From: Thermomonospora echinospora
GTDB lineage: Bacteria; Actinomycetota; Actinomycetes; Streptosporangiales; Streptosporangiaceae
Length of the DNA: 64,000 nt
NCBI RefSeq assembly: GCF_900108175.1
Contig: NZ_FNVO01000006.1
Span: forward strand, 124,001 to 188,000
Direction: 5' to 3'
Part shown: positions 1 through 8,798 of the stretch, piece after piece
How positions within the stretch are numbered: the first letter of the stretch is position 1
Layout of the letters: each line of letters opens with the position of its first letter
Program-made: the position numbers and the translations under genes
The notes under the pieces: model-generated
Databases searched by the model: none
Told to the model about the DNA's origin: nothing
What the model saw: only the letters and a program-made list of their open reading frames with translations

Positions 1-588
1 GTGCCCGGCCAGCCGGGCGGGGGTGACCGCGCGGGCGGCGGCGAACTCGTGGGCCGGCCCGGTCAGAAGTTGGAGGGGCTCGTCGAAGACCCGGGCGGCC
101 TCCATCCCGTCGGGGAGCCGCGCCGGGAGGGGGACGGCACGGAAGGACGCGTCGATCGTGCCGGACCGGACGGCGGCGATGGCCGCGTCGACGTCGAAGA
201 GGGTCACCACGTCGAGTTCGATCTCCGGTCGCGCGCGGCGGAAGCCGCGCAGCAGATCGGCCGGCGCCAGCCGCCGGCCGATCACGTCGACGCGCAGCGC
301 ACGGCGGCCGGGCCGCACGGAGGCGGCCGCCCGTTCCGCGGCCCGCAGGAGGTCGCGGGCGTGCGGTAGGAACGCCTGCCCGTCGATGGTGAGCCGGGCT
401 CCGCGCGGGGTGCGGGTGAACAACCGCACCCCCAGGTCCCTCTCCAGCGCGGCGACGCGCTTGGAGACGGCCTGCTGGGTGAGCGACAGCTCGGCGGCGG
501 CCTCCTGGAACCACCCCGCGTCCGCGACGGCGACGAAGGTGCGCACGGCCTTGAGATCCACCCGGGCAACCCTAGTCGTACAACTCAT
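1..588 (-). CDS. LysR-family transcriptional regulator (3' part cut by window edge)
   Basis: Reading leftwards from ATG at 588 the frame stays open for 196 codons to the window edge. Near the N-terminus is a LysR winged helix-turn-helix: a VDLKAVRTFVAVADAG start, then ELSLTQQAVSKRVAALERDL and LGVRLFTR, the classic recognition helix and wing. From about residue 100 a LysR substrate-binding domain begins (RALRVDVIG, later TIDASFRAVP). An in-frame GTG at 561 is an equally good start and would remove nine residues that are not typical of the family. LysR proteins usually run about 300 residues, so roughly the last 100 are missing. The next gene is also leftward, so the target is not obvious; it may lie beyond the edge. 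Confidence 0.86.
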   Translation of the reverse strand, partial: MSCTTRVARVDLKAVRTFVAVADAGWFQEAAAELSLTQQAVSKRVAALERDLGVRLFTRTPRGARLTIDGQAFLPHARDLLRAAERAAASVRPGRRALRVDVIGRRLAPADLLRGFRRARPEIELDVVTLFDVDAAIAAVRSGTIDASFRAVPLPARLPDGMEAARVFDEPLQLLTGPAHEFAAARAVTPARLAGH

Positions 589-726
589 GATTGTGCCCGC
601 TGGACGAACCGGCTGCTCGACCGGCGACTCTGCCGCCGCTTCGATGGCCCGGTCAACGCAGGGTTGTTCGGATGCGGCGGCGAGAGGTGTGCCGGGCATG
701 GGGCGGGTGGCCGCCGGGCCGGCGGT

Positions 727-1368
727 TCAGGCGTTCGGCAGGGAGCGGAACCATCGGGCGAGGTGGTCGTTCTGTTCGTCCGGGGTGCCGAGGCCGTCCT
801 CGGGGGCCGGGTCGAGAAGGTTGGCGGTGTCGGACAGCGCGGCGGGCCTGCCCGGACGCAGCAGGGAGACCAGGTGGTGGGTGTCAGGGGCGTCGACCTG
901 GCAACGGTGGACGTCCCGGCGAGCACCGTTGACCAGGAGCTTGACGCCCCGCTTGGCGGCGGCGCGGCACAGCCCCTGGAACGCGCCGAACAGGTCGTCG
1001 CCGAGCGCGACGATCGTCGGCCGCTGCCAGAGCCCGTCGTCGAACTGGAACGTCAGCGTCCACGGGTCATTCCGCCGCACCGTCACCAGCGCCCGCTCCG
1101 GACCGCACCCCCGGGTCGCCTGGATCTCCACGGGAATCCCCCAGACGATGTCGCCCCACCGGCTGTCCGGCCCCGGCAGCTCGACGTACCTGGCCCGGCA
1201 CCTCGGACACCCCCACCGCTCCGGCCCCGGCATGCACCCACCGAGCACTAGTTCCCCGGCCGCCAGCATCCGCTCCAACTCGTCGGTGAAGTCCGGATAT
1301 CCGTACATCACCGGCGCGAGGCGCCCCTGTTCGCACTTCGGGCAGACGGCCCGCTCCAGCTTCCTCAT
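727..1368 (-). CDS. Hypothetical protein with N-terminal zinc ribbon
   Basis: A 213-residue protein starting at ATG 1368. It has two CxxC knuckles, Cys9-Cys12 and Cys54-Cys57 (CPRCRARY), which should form one zinc ribbon. The stretch between them is acidic and tyrosine-rich. Residues 60-150 look like a small globular domain (WGIPVEIQATRGCG, PWTLTFQFDDGLWQRPTIVALGDDLFGAF). The last 60 residues are less conserved in character. I do not recognise the family. The zinc ribbon resembles those of small actinobacterial proteins annotated only as hypothetical, so no function is proposed. It stands alone: the gene to its left is LysR in the same direction with a 138-bp gap, and a divergent ABC exporter begins 370 bp to its right. 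Confidence 0.72.
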   Translation of the reverse strand: MRKLERAVCPKCEQGRLAPVMYGYPDFTDELERMLAAGELVLGGCMPGPERWGCPRCRARYVELPGPDSRWGDIVWGIPVEIQATRGCGPERALVTVRRNDPWTLTFQFDDGLWQRPTIVALGDDLFGAFQGLCRAAAKRGVKLLVNGARRDVHRCQVDAPDTHHLVSLLRPGRPAALSDTANLLDPAPEDGLGTPDEQNDHLARWFRSLPNA

Positions 1369-1738
1369 CTGTTCTCCTCCCGCCCGCGGCCGCCCCCTCT
1401 CCCCCGCAGACGCCCTGACCGCCCGGGAGGTTCATTCCGGAGGCCCGTCGCGACGCCCCGGCCCGCCGCCGTCACCGCACGCAGCGGATCACCGGCGGCG
1501 TCGGCGGATGCCCGCGGCACGGACGGCCGTCACCGATCCGGGGGGCTCGCGCGGCCCTCACCCGGAGAGCACCGGGCGCGGAGGTCTCCCTCCCGTCCGC
1601 GAGAGCCGGTGCCGGCACCGGATGTCCGCCGGCCCGAGTCCGCTCCCGGTATTTGAGGGTTGTGAATTCATATGACCAGGTCGAATAGGGGCTAATTGCG
1701 CCAACCCTCAAAAAGAACTTCAATGAGACACTTTAAGC
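1369..1738. other. 370-bp intergenic region between zinc-ribbon gene and ABC exporter
   Basis: The left 270 bp are GC-rich; open frames there lack the codon bias of the neighbouring genes, so I see no gene. The right 90 bp (1650-1738) drop sharply in GC and should hold the promoter of the ABC exporter. They contain an 11-bp inverted repeat, listed separately. Confidence 0.5.
1652..1712. promoter_or_regulatory. 11-bp perfect inverted repeat upstream of the ABC exporter
   Basis: TTTGAGGGTTG at 1652-1662 is repeated in reverse complement as CAACCCTCAAA at 1702-1712, with 39 bp between. It lies in the AT-rich promoter stretch, 27 bp before the exporter ATG. The spacing puts the half-sites about five helical turns apart, which suits looping or two dimer-binding half-sites. 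No neighbouring regulator obviously matches, although the zinc-ribbon protein is divergent to it. The function is inferred. Confidence 0.42.
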
Positions 1739-2740
1739 ATGAATATCAGTGAAAGCGCTGCCGGGCCGGCGGAGCCCGACCGTCGGCGCCCCGCCGACGA
1801 TGGCGGCAGGGGATCGCCGAGCACCGAGCCGGCCATCGAGACCCGTGACCTGCGGATGCGTTACGGCTCCACTGAGGTGCTGCGCGGGGTGGACCTGCGC
1901 GTGCACCAGGGTGAGGTGGTGGCCCTGCTGGGGCCCAACGGCGCGGGCAAGACGACCACGATTGAGATCCTGGAGGGGTTCCGCCGTCGTTCGGACGGGC
2001 GGGTGCGCGTGCTGGGCGTCGATCCCAACGACGGCGGCGAGGCGTGGCGGGCCCGGCTGGGCGTCGTACTGCAGTCCTGGCGCGACCACGGCAGGTGGCG
2101 GGTCCGTGAGCTGCTCGGCCACCTCGGCCGCTTCTACGCCCCGTACGCCACGGCGCGGCGGCCCCGGCCGTACGACACCGGTGAGCTGCTGGAGCTGGTG
2201 GGGCTGACCGACCGCGCGGACGCGGTGATCGCCACGCTCTCCGGCGGCCAGCGGCGCCGGCTCGACGTGGCCGTCGGGCTGGTCGGCCGGCCGGATCTGC
2301 TGTTCCTGGACGAGCCGACCGTCGGCTTCGACCCGCAGGCGCGGCGCGACTTCCACGAGCTGGTGGAACGCCTGACGGGCCTGGAGGGGACCTCGGTCCT
2401 GCTCACCACGCACGATCTGGAGGAGGCCGAGCGGCTCGCCGACCGGATCGTGATCTTGGCCGGTGGCCGCATCGTCGCCGACGGCACCTCGGCGGAACTC
2501 GCCCGGCGGTTCTCCGGCAAGAGCGAGGTCCGCTACCGCAGGGACGGCCGGCGGTACGTGGAGTCGGCCGTGGACGCCACCGGCCATGTGCGCGGGCTGT
2601 TCACCGAGTACGGCGAGGCGATCGAGGACTTGGAGGTGCACCGGGTGCGCCTGGAGGACGTCTACATGACGCTGGTGCACGAGTTCGAGTCCGGACGTCG
2701 CACGGAGGCGCCGAGCGAGCTCACGGAGATGGCCCGATGA
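1739..2740 (+). CDS. ABC exporter ATP-binding protein (DrrA type)
   Basis: Cytoplasmic ATPase of an ABC-2 type exporter, 333 residues. It shows Walker A GPNGAGKTTT (about residues 69-78), signature LSGGQRRRLDVAVGL, Walker B LLFLDEPTVGFDP and the H-loop TTHDLEEAERLADR. The C-terminal 90 residues, after the ABC core, match the extension found in daunorubicin/bacitracin-type exporters (VRLEDVYMTLVHEFE). The first 30 residues are Pro/Gly/Arg-rich and outside the fold. The ATG at 1739 has no clear Shine-Dalgarno sequence, so the exact start is uncertain. The stop overlaps the next start by ATGA, so it is translationally coupled to its permease. The substrate is unknown: drug, peptide or lipid export are all possible. 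Confidence 0.9.
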   Translation: MNISESAAGPAEPDRRRPADDGGRGSPSTEPAIETRDLRMRYGSTEVLRGVDLRVHQGEVVALLGPNGAGKTTTIEILEGFRRRSDGRVRVLGVDPNDGGEAWRARLGVVLQSWRDHGRWRVRELLGHLGRFYAPYATARRPRPYDTGELLELVGLTDRADAVIATLSGGQRRRLDVAVGLVGRPDLLFLDEPTVGFDPQARRDFHELVERLTGLEGTSVLLTTHDLEEAERLADRIVILAGGRIVADGTSAELARRFSGKSEVRYRRDGRRYVESAVDATGHVRGLFTEYGEAIEDLEVHRVRLEDVYMTLVHEFESGRRTEAPSELTEMAR

Positions 2741-3588
2741 GCCCGCAGGCGGTCGCCGTCCGGGCGGGCCTGCAGCGCGCCCGGATCGAACTCCGGCAGA
2801 GCCTGGGCAACGGACAGGAACTGTGGTCGGTGACCTTCTTCCCGGTCATCTCCCTGACCGTGATGTTCCTGCTGCGGCACAGCACGGTGCCGGGCACCGA
2901 CTTCTCCCTCGGCGCGCATTCCGTCCCCGGCATCCTGGGGATGACTGTCGCGTTCAACGGGATGATGGCGCTCGCGCTGTCGCTGACCATGGACCGCGAG
3001 GACGGCACCCTGCTGCGCGCGAAGGCGACGCCGAACGGCATGGTCGGCTACCTCACGGGCAAGGTCCTCTGCCGGGGCGGGACGGCCGTGGCGGGGCTGC
3101 TCATCGCGCTGGTCCCGGCGGTGTTCCTGTTCGAGGGGCTAGAGCTGGGCGGCGTGTCGTCGTGGCTGACGCTGGCCTGGGTGGTGACGCTCGGCCTGCT
3201 CGCCCTGCTGCCGCTCGGCGCGATCGTCGGCTCGCTGTTCACCAGCGCCCAGGGCGTGGGCTTCGTGACGCTGCCGATGATGGCCCTGATGGGCGTCTCG
3301 GGTGTGTTCTACCCGATCAGCGCGCTCCCCGAATGGCTGCAGTGGGTCGCCCAGCTCTTCCCGCTCTACTGGCTGGGCCTGGGACTGCGCTCGGCGATGC
3401 TGCCGCAGACCATGGCCGCCGCCGAGGTCGGCGAGTCCTGGCGCCATCTGGAGACGATCGGCGTCCTGGGCCTGTGGGCCGTCGCCGGGCTCGCCCTCGC
3501 CCCGTTCGTCCTCCGCCGGATGGCCCGCCGCGAATCAGGCTCCGCCGTCGCCGCTCGCCGCCAGCAGGCCATGCAGCGAATGGCGTAG
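2737..3588 (+). CDS. ABC-2 type exporter permease
   Basis: A 283-residue membrane protein with about six hydrophobic segments: near residues 30-48, 66-88, 112-134, 143-165, 172-190 and 236-256. It carries the ABC-2 signature stretch MALMGVSGVFYPISALPEWLQWVAQLFPLYW, in which the conserved P-x-W-L-Q and LFPLY motifs precede the last helix. It starts at ATG 2737 inside the stop codon of the ATPase gene, so the two are made together and should form the transporter (two ATPases plus two permeases). The short Arg/Gln-rich tail is cytoplasmic. No resistance target or biosynthetic gene lies beside it. Confidence 0.9.
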   Translation: MSPQAVAVRAGLQRARIELRQSLGNGQELWSVTFFPVISLTVMFLLRHSTVPGTDFSLGAHSVPGILGMTVAFNGMMALALSLTMDREDGTLLRAKATPNGMVGYLTGKVLCRGGTAVAGLLIALVPAVFLFEGLELGGVSSWLTLAWVVTLGLLALLPLGAIVGSLFTSAQGVGFVTLPMMALMGVSGVFYPISALPEWLQWVAQLFPLYWLGLGLRSAMLPQTMAAAEVGESWRHLETIGVLGLWAVAGLALAPFVLRRMARRESGSAVAARRQQAMQRMA

Positions 3589-3919
3589 ACCCGAAGCTCT
3601 GACCGGCGATGGGATCGCCTCGCGACCGCCCCACCCGGCCGCAGGGCGATCCCTCCCCCACCCGCCCGCAACGTTCCGGGACGGCTCCCCCGTGATCATA
3701 TTTCGGGACGACAGCCGATATGGACATGAAGGCCGGGAAATCCGATGCCCGCAAAGCGGGAAATAGGTGCGGGCCGAATTCCGGTGGCACCGGCCGGGCG
3801 GGCTGCGGCGCGGATCCCACCCGTAGACCAATGCGTCGAATTACCTGGATGACCTGCACGGCGAATGATAGTCAAGAGGCTTCGGGGGGTGATACGGAAG
3901 GCCATCCGGAGGGGGAGGT
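3589..3919. other. 331-bp intergenic region after the ABC exporter
   Basis: It begins with a 9-bp stem-loop (3611-3653). The right-hand 80 bp (3840-3919) are richer in A/T and end in a strong GGAGGT ribosome-binding site just before ATG 3920, so a promoter for the next unit is likely here. Short open frames across it look like chance. Confidence 0.45.
3611..3653 (+). terminator. Possible terminator hairpin after the ABC exporter
   Basis: GGGATCGCC at 3611-3619 pairs with GGCGATCCC at 3645-3653, with a loop of about 25 nt. It is 23 bp past the permease stop. There is no U-run, which is usual in actinobacteria. The long loop makes this a weak call. Confidence 0.33.
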
Positions 3920-4609
3920 ATGACCACGAGCGCAGCAGGCGAGTCCACCGAGCGCAGCCCTTCCACCCGGTTCATGGTGTGGTTCTTCTTCGTCTCGCTG
4001 GGCGCTTTGGTCCTCACCGTCTGGCTGCTGTCGCTGGGGGCCAAGGGCAGCGAGATCAGCGGGGTGCTGTCCCTGCTCGTGGCGCTCGTCAGCCCGTTCA
4101 TCCCGGTCTTCATCGACCGGTTGAGCAGGGAACAGGGCGGACCCGGGCTGCCGTTGCCGAGCCGCAAATGGCTCATGTTCGTCACCGCCGCGCTGCTGGG
4201 CATGACGCTCTCGCTGGTGTACTGGTTCGCCTACCACAAACCCGACCTCAACGTGACCGACCGGGTGGTCCTCGGCAAGGCGGCCGGGCTTCGCGACGGG
4301 AGCACCGCGACCGTGCGGATCCGCCCACCCCTCGGCCGCAGCCACCTCTACCTCGTCTTCGGCCTGACCAACAGGTCCGAGGTCGGCGACTGCGTCGATC
4401 CGGCGACCCTGCGGGGGACGCTCACGGTGGACGGTGTCGACCGGGGGGAGATCGACGCCAGAGCCGGGCAGGAGCTCCGGTACCCCCTCGGAAAGGCCGA
4501 GAACAGCGTCGACCTCACGGTCACCTTGTCCGAAGAGAAAGGAGACCGCACCTGTTCGGTCGATCTCAGGGTCACCGAAGCGGTTCTCTACAACGAGGGA
4601 TTCCTATGA
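3920..4609 (+). CDS. Three-helix membrane protein with extracytoplasmic domain, unknown
   Basis: A 229-residue protein with three predicted membrane helices (about residues 18-40, 45-66 and 83-105), followed by a 120-residue domain rich in beta-type sequence (TVRIRPPLGRSHLYLVFGLTNRS). That domain has two cysteines (in GDCVD and RTCSVD) that could form a disulfide outside the cell. The start at ATG 3920 has a good GGAGGT site. Its stop overlaps the start of the solute-binding protein gene (ATGA at 4606), so the two are co-translated and probably work at the same membrane site. I do not recognise the family. A sensor or a scaffold for the binding protein are guesses from context. Confidence 0.75.
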   Translation: MTTSAAGESTERSPSTRFMVWFFFVSLGALVLTVWLLSLGAKGSEISGVLSLLVALVSPFIPVFIDRLSREQGGPGLPLPSRKWLMFVTAALLGMTLSLVYWFAYHKPDLNVTDRVVLGKAAGLRDGSTATVRIRPPLGRSHLYLVFGLTNRSEVGDCVDPATLRGTLTVDGVDRGEIDARAGQELRYPLGKAENSVDLTVTLSEEKGDRTCSVDLRVTEAVLYNEGFL

Positions 4610-5558
4610 ACCCGTCCAATGAGCCCGGCCACAGCGCCAGGACGCGGCCCTCGCGGCAAGGGGGTCCGGTGAGCCCGTCCAACCGGACCAGGCGACGAGC
4701 CGTGTGGGTCGGCGCGGTGGTTCTCGCGATCGTCCTCGCCATAGGCGTCATAGGCGCCATCCGGGTCCTCCAGCAGGGCCCGGCGGAGCCACCGGAGCCG
4801 AAAAGCCCGTTCCCCCGGGGTTCGGTGGTCAACTTCGGCCTGATGACGGACCTGCCGGGCTGGAGCGTGGTCGAGCCCGGCCCCAACATCCGCTCCGGGT
4901 TCCAGTACGACCTGATGGGGTGGCTGGCCAACGAGATGGGCGTCAAGGCCGTCCCCGTCGACCTCACCTTCGGTGAACGCATGCTCGCCCTCCAGGATCG
5001 CAGGGCCCAGGTGATGCTCGCCAACTTCGCCATCACCGACGAGCGGGCCAAGTACGTCACGTTCGCCGGCCCCTACATGATCAACACCCAGGCCGTGATG
5101 ACCCGCAGGTCGGGTGAGCGGATCCGCAAAGTGGAGGATCTGGCGGGCCGGACGGTCTGCACCATGAGCGATACCACCTCCGACGGCAACGTCGCGGAGA
5201 TGCTCCGCGTCAAGGTCAACCGCGTCCTGAAGGTCGGGCTGAGCCAGTGCGTGGCGGAGTTGCGGGCCAAGCGGGTGGACGCCGTGTCAACCGCGTACCT
5301 CAACCTGCTCGGTTTCGCTCAGGAGAACCCGGACCTGCGGGTGGAGGACTTCGAGTTCGGCGCTCAGGACCGCTTCGGCATCGGCCTGCGGCTCGGCGAG
5401 GTCGAGGCCTGTGAGTTCTTCACCGGCCTGCTGCGCAAGTTCCTCACGTCCGGGACCTGGGACGCCTTCTTCAAGAAGTACTTCCCCGACGAGCCCCCGC
5501 CCCCCACAAGCCCGACCCGAACAACCTGCGGAGGTGTTCAGCGCCCCCGACCCCCTGA
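4606..5558 (+). CDS. Transporter substrate-binding (SBP_bac_3) protein with probable 3' frameshift
   Basis: An amino-acid-type solute-binding protein. It has one N-terminal hydrophobic anchor (about residues 33-53, no lipobox Cys), then a bilobed family-3 domain: GSVVNFGLMTDLPGW, SGFQYDLMGWLANEMGV, MLANFAITDERAKYVTFAGPYM, VEDLAGRTVCTMSDTTSDGN, ending FKKYFPDE. As assembled, the frame does not stop after this domain; it runs on into the LuxR gene. A one-base slip in the C-rich run at 5494-5505 restores a frame with high GC at third positions (HKPDPNNLRRC) and a stop at 5556-5558. I take this as the true end, with either a sequencing error or a real mutation. A GTG at 4670 is an alternative start. 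No permease or ATPase gene is next to it. Confidence 0.72.
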
Positions 5559-5760
5559 AGCCGTACGGCCCCTTCGACCGTCCACCTTCGTCTGTTCGCC
5601 GAATATTGAAATCGGAATCTATCACTTATCGCCAATCGCGTTGTCAAGGGCGACTCCACGCCGGTCATGCGTTGTGTCATCCACCGACAGCGGAACGAAT
5701 TGGAACTGGACGGCCCGATCCGGCCATGTGACGATCCCAGGCGAGTGGCAGGAGGTCGTC

Positions 5761-8646
5761 ATGCCGCCTGGGAATCCGGTGCTGGTGGAACGGGACGACA
5801 ACCTGGCGTCACTGGTGGCGGCGCTCGCCCGGCCGCCCGTCATCGCGGTGGTGCAGGGCGAGCCGGGCGCCGGGAAGACCCGCCTGGTGCACGAGGCGCT
5901 CGCGGATCCGGCGCTCGCCGCGCGGCAGCACCTGATCGGGGACGCCCGCCCGAGCCTGGCGGCCTATCCGCTGGGGCCGATGATCGAGGCCCTCGCCACC
6001 GTGCGGCGGCCGCCCGTGCAGCCCCTGAGCGCGCTGGCCGGGGCGCTGCGCACGGTGCTCCCCGACCTGGCCGGCATCCTGCCGCCGCCGCTCCCCCCGC
6101 TGGAGGACCCGCGGCTGGACCGGCACCGCCTGGTGCGCGCCATGGTCGAACTGCTGTCCAAGCTGGGCCCGACGATCCTGGTGCTGGAGGATCTGCAGTG
6201 GGCCGACGAGGCCACGGTCGAACTGCTCCGGATGATCGACGCCCGGCCGCCGCCGAGGCTGTCGGCCGTGGTCACCTGCGGGCCCGCGGCCGTCCTCCCG
6301 GAGCCGGGGGCCGGCACCGTCCGGATCCGCCTGGCACCGCTGTCGGCGCCGGGTGCCCGCCGGCTGGCCGAGGCGGTGCTGGGCGTCGCGGAGACGGCCG
6401 TGTCCCCCGAGCTCGCCGGCCTGCTCCATGAACGCAACGGCGGCGTGCCACTCGTGGTGTGCGAAGACGTGCGGCTGCTCCGGCACCGTGGCCTGCTCCG
6501 TGCGGTGAACGGCGAATGGGTCCTCGCGGCGGACGAGGCGGACCTGTCGTCGGTGGTCCCGCCGGGGGCCGGCGCCGAGATCATCTCCCGGGTCCGTGGG
6601 CTCGGTGACGCGGGGAGCACCGTCCTGGAGGCGGCGGCCGTGCTGGCCGAGTCGGCCGAACCCGACCTGGTGGCCAGGGTCGCGGAGCTGGACGCCGGGC
6701 AGGCCTGCGCCGCCCTCGGGGAGGCGACCCGGTGCGGGCTGCTGTGCGACCAGGGACCGGACGGCGACACCGTGCGGTTTCGCCATGAGGTGGCCCGGCT
6801 CGCCGTCTACCAGGCCATCTCCGAGCCCCGGCGGCGCCGGTTGCATGCTGCCGCCGCCCGCGAGCTCACCCGTACCGGCCGCAGCGCCCTGGTCGTACGG
6901 GCGGTGGAGCACCATCGGCGTGCCGGTGACGTGCGGGGATGGGCGGCGAGCGCGGAGGCCGCCGCCGAGATCGCCGCCGCCGACGGCTCGTTCGACGCCG
7001 CCCAGGCCCAGCTGCGGGACGTGCTGCGGGCGGGCGCGGTCGCGGAGGCGAGACGGGCCGAGCTGACGATCAAGCTGGGTTGGGCCGCGCTGGGCGACGA
7101 CGATCGGAGCGCGGCGACCACCACCCTGCTGGCCGAGGCGAGCGAACGCGCCCCGGCGTCACCGGAGCAGCGGGCCGAGCTGCTCCTGCTGCACCTGTGG
7201 TCGGCGCTGGAGTCCGCCGGGCCGGGACGGGAGACGGACATCGCCGCGGCCGAGCTGTGGGCCGCGCTCGGCCACCTCATGACGCGCCCGGACCTGTACG
7301 CAATCGCCTTGACCGTCCTGTCCACGCCGAACAGGCTGCCGGGCCACAACCTGCCCATGCAGATGTCGTACCTGGGCCGGGCCCGCGGGGCGCTCGCTGA
7401 GACCATCGACCCGATGGCGCACGCGGTGGTCACGACCGGCACCGCGCACCTGCTGCTCGCCTGCGGCGACCCCGAGGGCTGGTCCGTGGCCGGCGCGCTG
7501 CCGGCCCACGGCGACCGACCGGAGGTGGACCGGCAGCTCGTCCGGGGCCTGGCCGACCTGGCCGACGCGGCCCTGCATCTGGGCCACTACTCGCGCGGCC
7601 TGGAACTGGTCGAGCGGGGACGACGGCTGGCCGCCGACGTCCGGTTGAGCAGGTACGACCTGCGGCTCCACGCCACAGAGCTGCGAGTCCGCTGGACGAG
7701 GGGAGACCGCGGAGCCGAGGAGGGGCTCGCCGCCGAGGTACAGCGGCACGGGCTGCCGGCCTCCCGGCTGCTGGCGGCACAGATCCGCATCGGCCAAGGG
7801 CACCTGGACGTCGCTCGCCGCACGCTGCGCACGGTGGCCGAGGAGACGTGCGAGATCGGGGATCTGGCCATCGCGGCGCATGCCGTCGCAGAGCTCAACC
7901 GGGTGGCGCTGACCGCGGCCCAACGGCGCGTCGGACATGCCCTCGCCCGCCAGGTGCTGGACGAGCTGGCCTGCAAGCAGGTCTGGGTCTGGGCGGCACC
8001 GCTGCTGCCGTTCATCCCGCTCGATCTGGTGGACGCGGTCCTTCCCCGGTATCGCAGTGCTCTGGTGGGCCGGGACGCGCCGCTCGCCCGGGCTGCGCTC
8101 GGCTTCGCCGAGGCGCGGATGAGCGAGGAGCACGGCGACATGGGGCGGGCCTCGGCGGGCTACCGCCGTGCCCGCCGCAGGTACGCCCTGCTGCCCGACC
8201 CCCGGATGGCGGCTCATGCGTGCGCCTGCGAGATGCGCTCCCAGATCTCCGCCGGGCAGGCTCCGGACACCGACCTGCTGCGCCAGGCGTGGAGCACGTT
8301 CACCGGCCTGGGCGCCGTCTGGGACGCCAACCGGCTGAAGCAGCTGATGCGGTCGGCGGGCCTGCCGGTGCCCCACCGGCGCGGCCGGCCCGGCTACGGG
8401 AACCGGCTGTCCCCGCGGGAACGGGAGATCTCCGACCTGGCGGCCTCGGGCCGTACGAACCGGGACATCGCCGGGGACCTGTACCTGTCGGAGCGCACGG
8501 TCAAGTACCACCTCGCCAACGCCATGCGCAAGCTCCAGGTGAGCAGCCGGCGGGAGCTGCGCGACGCGCTCGAACCGGGGGGCCCGTCCGGCGGACCGCA
8601 CACCTGCCGGTGTGTGCGGTGTGGTCGGGAACTAAACCCGTCCTGA
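5761..8646 (+). CDS. LAL-type LuxR-family transcriptional regulator
   Basis: A 961-residue regulator. ATG 5761 follows a strong AGGAGG site. An N-terminal STAND/AAA-like ATPase has P-loop GEPGAGKTRL (about residues 36-45) and Walker B ILVLEDLQWADE (about 138-149). A long helical middle (about 380-860) is TPR-like. A C-terminal LuxR helix-turn-helix begins near residue 883 (LSPREREISDLAASGRTNRDIAGDLYLSERTVKYHLANAM). Large ATP-binding LuxR (LAL) proteins usually activate catabolic or secondary-metabolite genes on sensing an inducer. The 30-residue tail after the HTH has three cysteines (CRCVRCG), which is unusual. The upstream open frame that fuses it to the solute-binding protein reflects the missing stop there, not a fusion protein. 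Confidence 0.9.
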   Translation: MPPGNPVLVERDDNLASLVAALARPPVIAVVQGEPGAGKTRLVHEALADPALAARQHLIGDARPSLAAYPLGPMIEALATVRRPPVQPLSALAGALRTVLPDLAGILPPPLPPLEDPRLDRHRLVRAMVELLSKLGPTILVLEDLQWADEATVELLRMIDARPPPRLSAVVTCGPAAVLPEPGAGTVRIRLAPLSAPGARRLAEAVLGVAETAVSPELAGLLHERNGGVPLVVCEDVRLLRHRGLLRAVNGEWVLAADEADLSSVVPPGAGAEIISRVRGLGDAGSTVLEAAAVLAESAEPDLVARVAELDAGQACAALGEATRCGLLCDQGPDGDTVRFRHEVARLAVYQAISEPRRRRLHAAAARELTRTGRSALVVRAVEHHRRAGDVRGWAASAEAAAEIAAADGSFDAAQAQLRDVLRAGAVAEARRAELTIKLGWAALGDDDRSAATTTLLAEASERAPASPEQRAELLLLHLWSALESAGPGRETDIAAAELWAALGHLMTRPDLYAIALTVLSTPNRLPGHNLPMQMSYLGRARGALAETIDPMAHAVVTTGTAHLLLACGDPEGWSVAGALPAHGDRPEVDRQLVRGLADLADAALHLGHYSRGLELVERGRRLAADVRLSRYDLRLHATELRVRWTRGDRGAEEGLAAEVQRHGLPASRLLAAQIRIGQGHLDVARRTLRTVAEETCEIGDLAIAAHAVAELNRVALTAAQRRVGHALARQVLDELACKQVWVWAAPLLPFIPLDLVDAVLPRYRSALVGRDAPLARAALGFAEARMSEEHGDMGRASAGYRRARRRYALLPDPRMAAHACACEMRSQISAGQAPDTDLLRQAWSTFTGLGAVWDANRLKQLMRSAGLPVPHRRGRPGYGNRLSPREREISDLAASGRTNRDIAGDLYLSERTVKYHLANAMRKLQVSSRRELRDALEPGGPSGGPHTCRCVRCGRELNPS

Positions 8647-8798
8647 TCGGACGGGTTATTCGCCGGGGCCCCCGCTGACTATGAAAGAGATTCAGATTCA
8701 TGGATGCGGCGCTCCTCGCACACCCCGGCGAGGAGAACGGCGCGGCCGCGTCGGACGGTGGCGGAAGGACCGCCGCCGTGCCCGAGGAGGAGGACCCC

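Noticed and set aside
7159-8601. A 480-codon minus-strand frame opposite the LuxR regulator
   Set aside because: Composition is Arg/Gln/Gly-rich shadow sequence without motifs; the plus-strand reading contains a full LAL regulator.
3865-8646. A single 1593-codon open frame spanning three genes
   Set aside because: It is the solute-binding and LuxR genes read in one frame because a stop is missing. The LuxR gene has its own strong ribosome-binding site at 5749-5755 and the first part (3865-4605) is off-frame shadow of the membrane protein gene.
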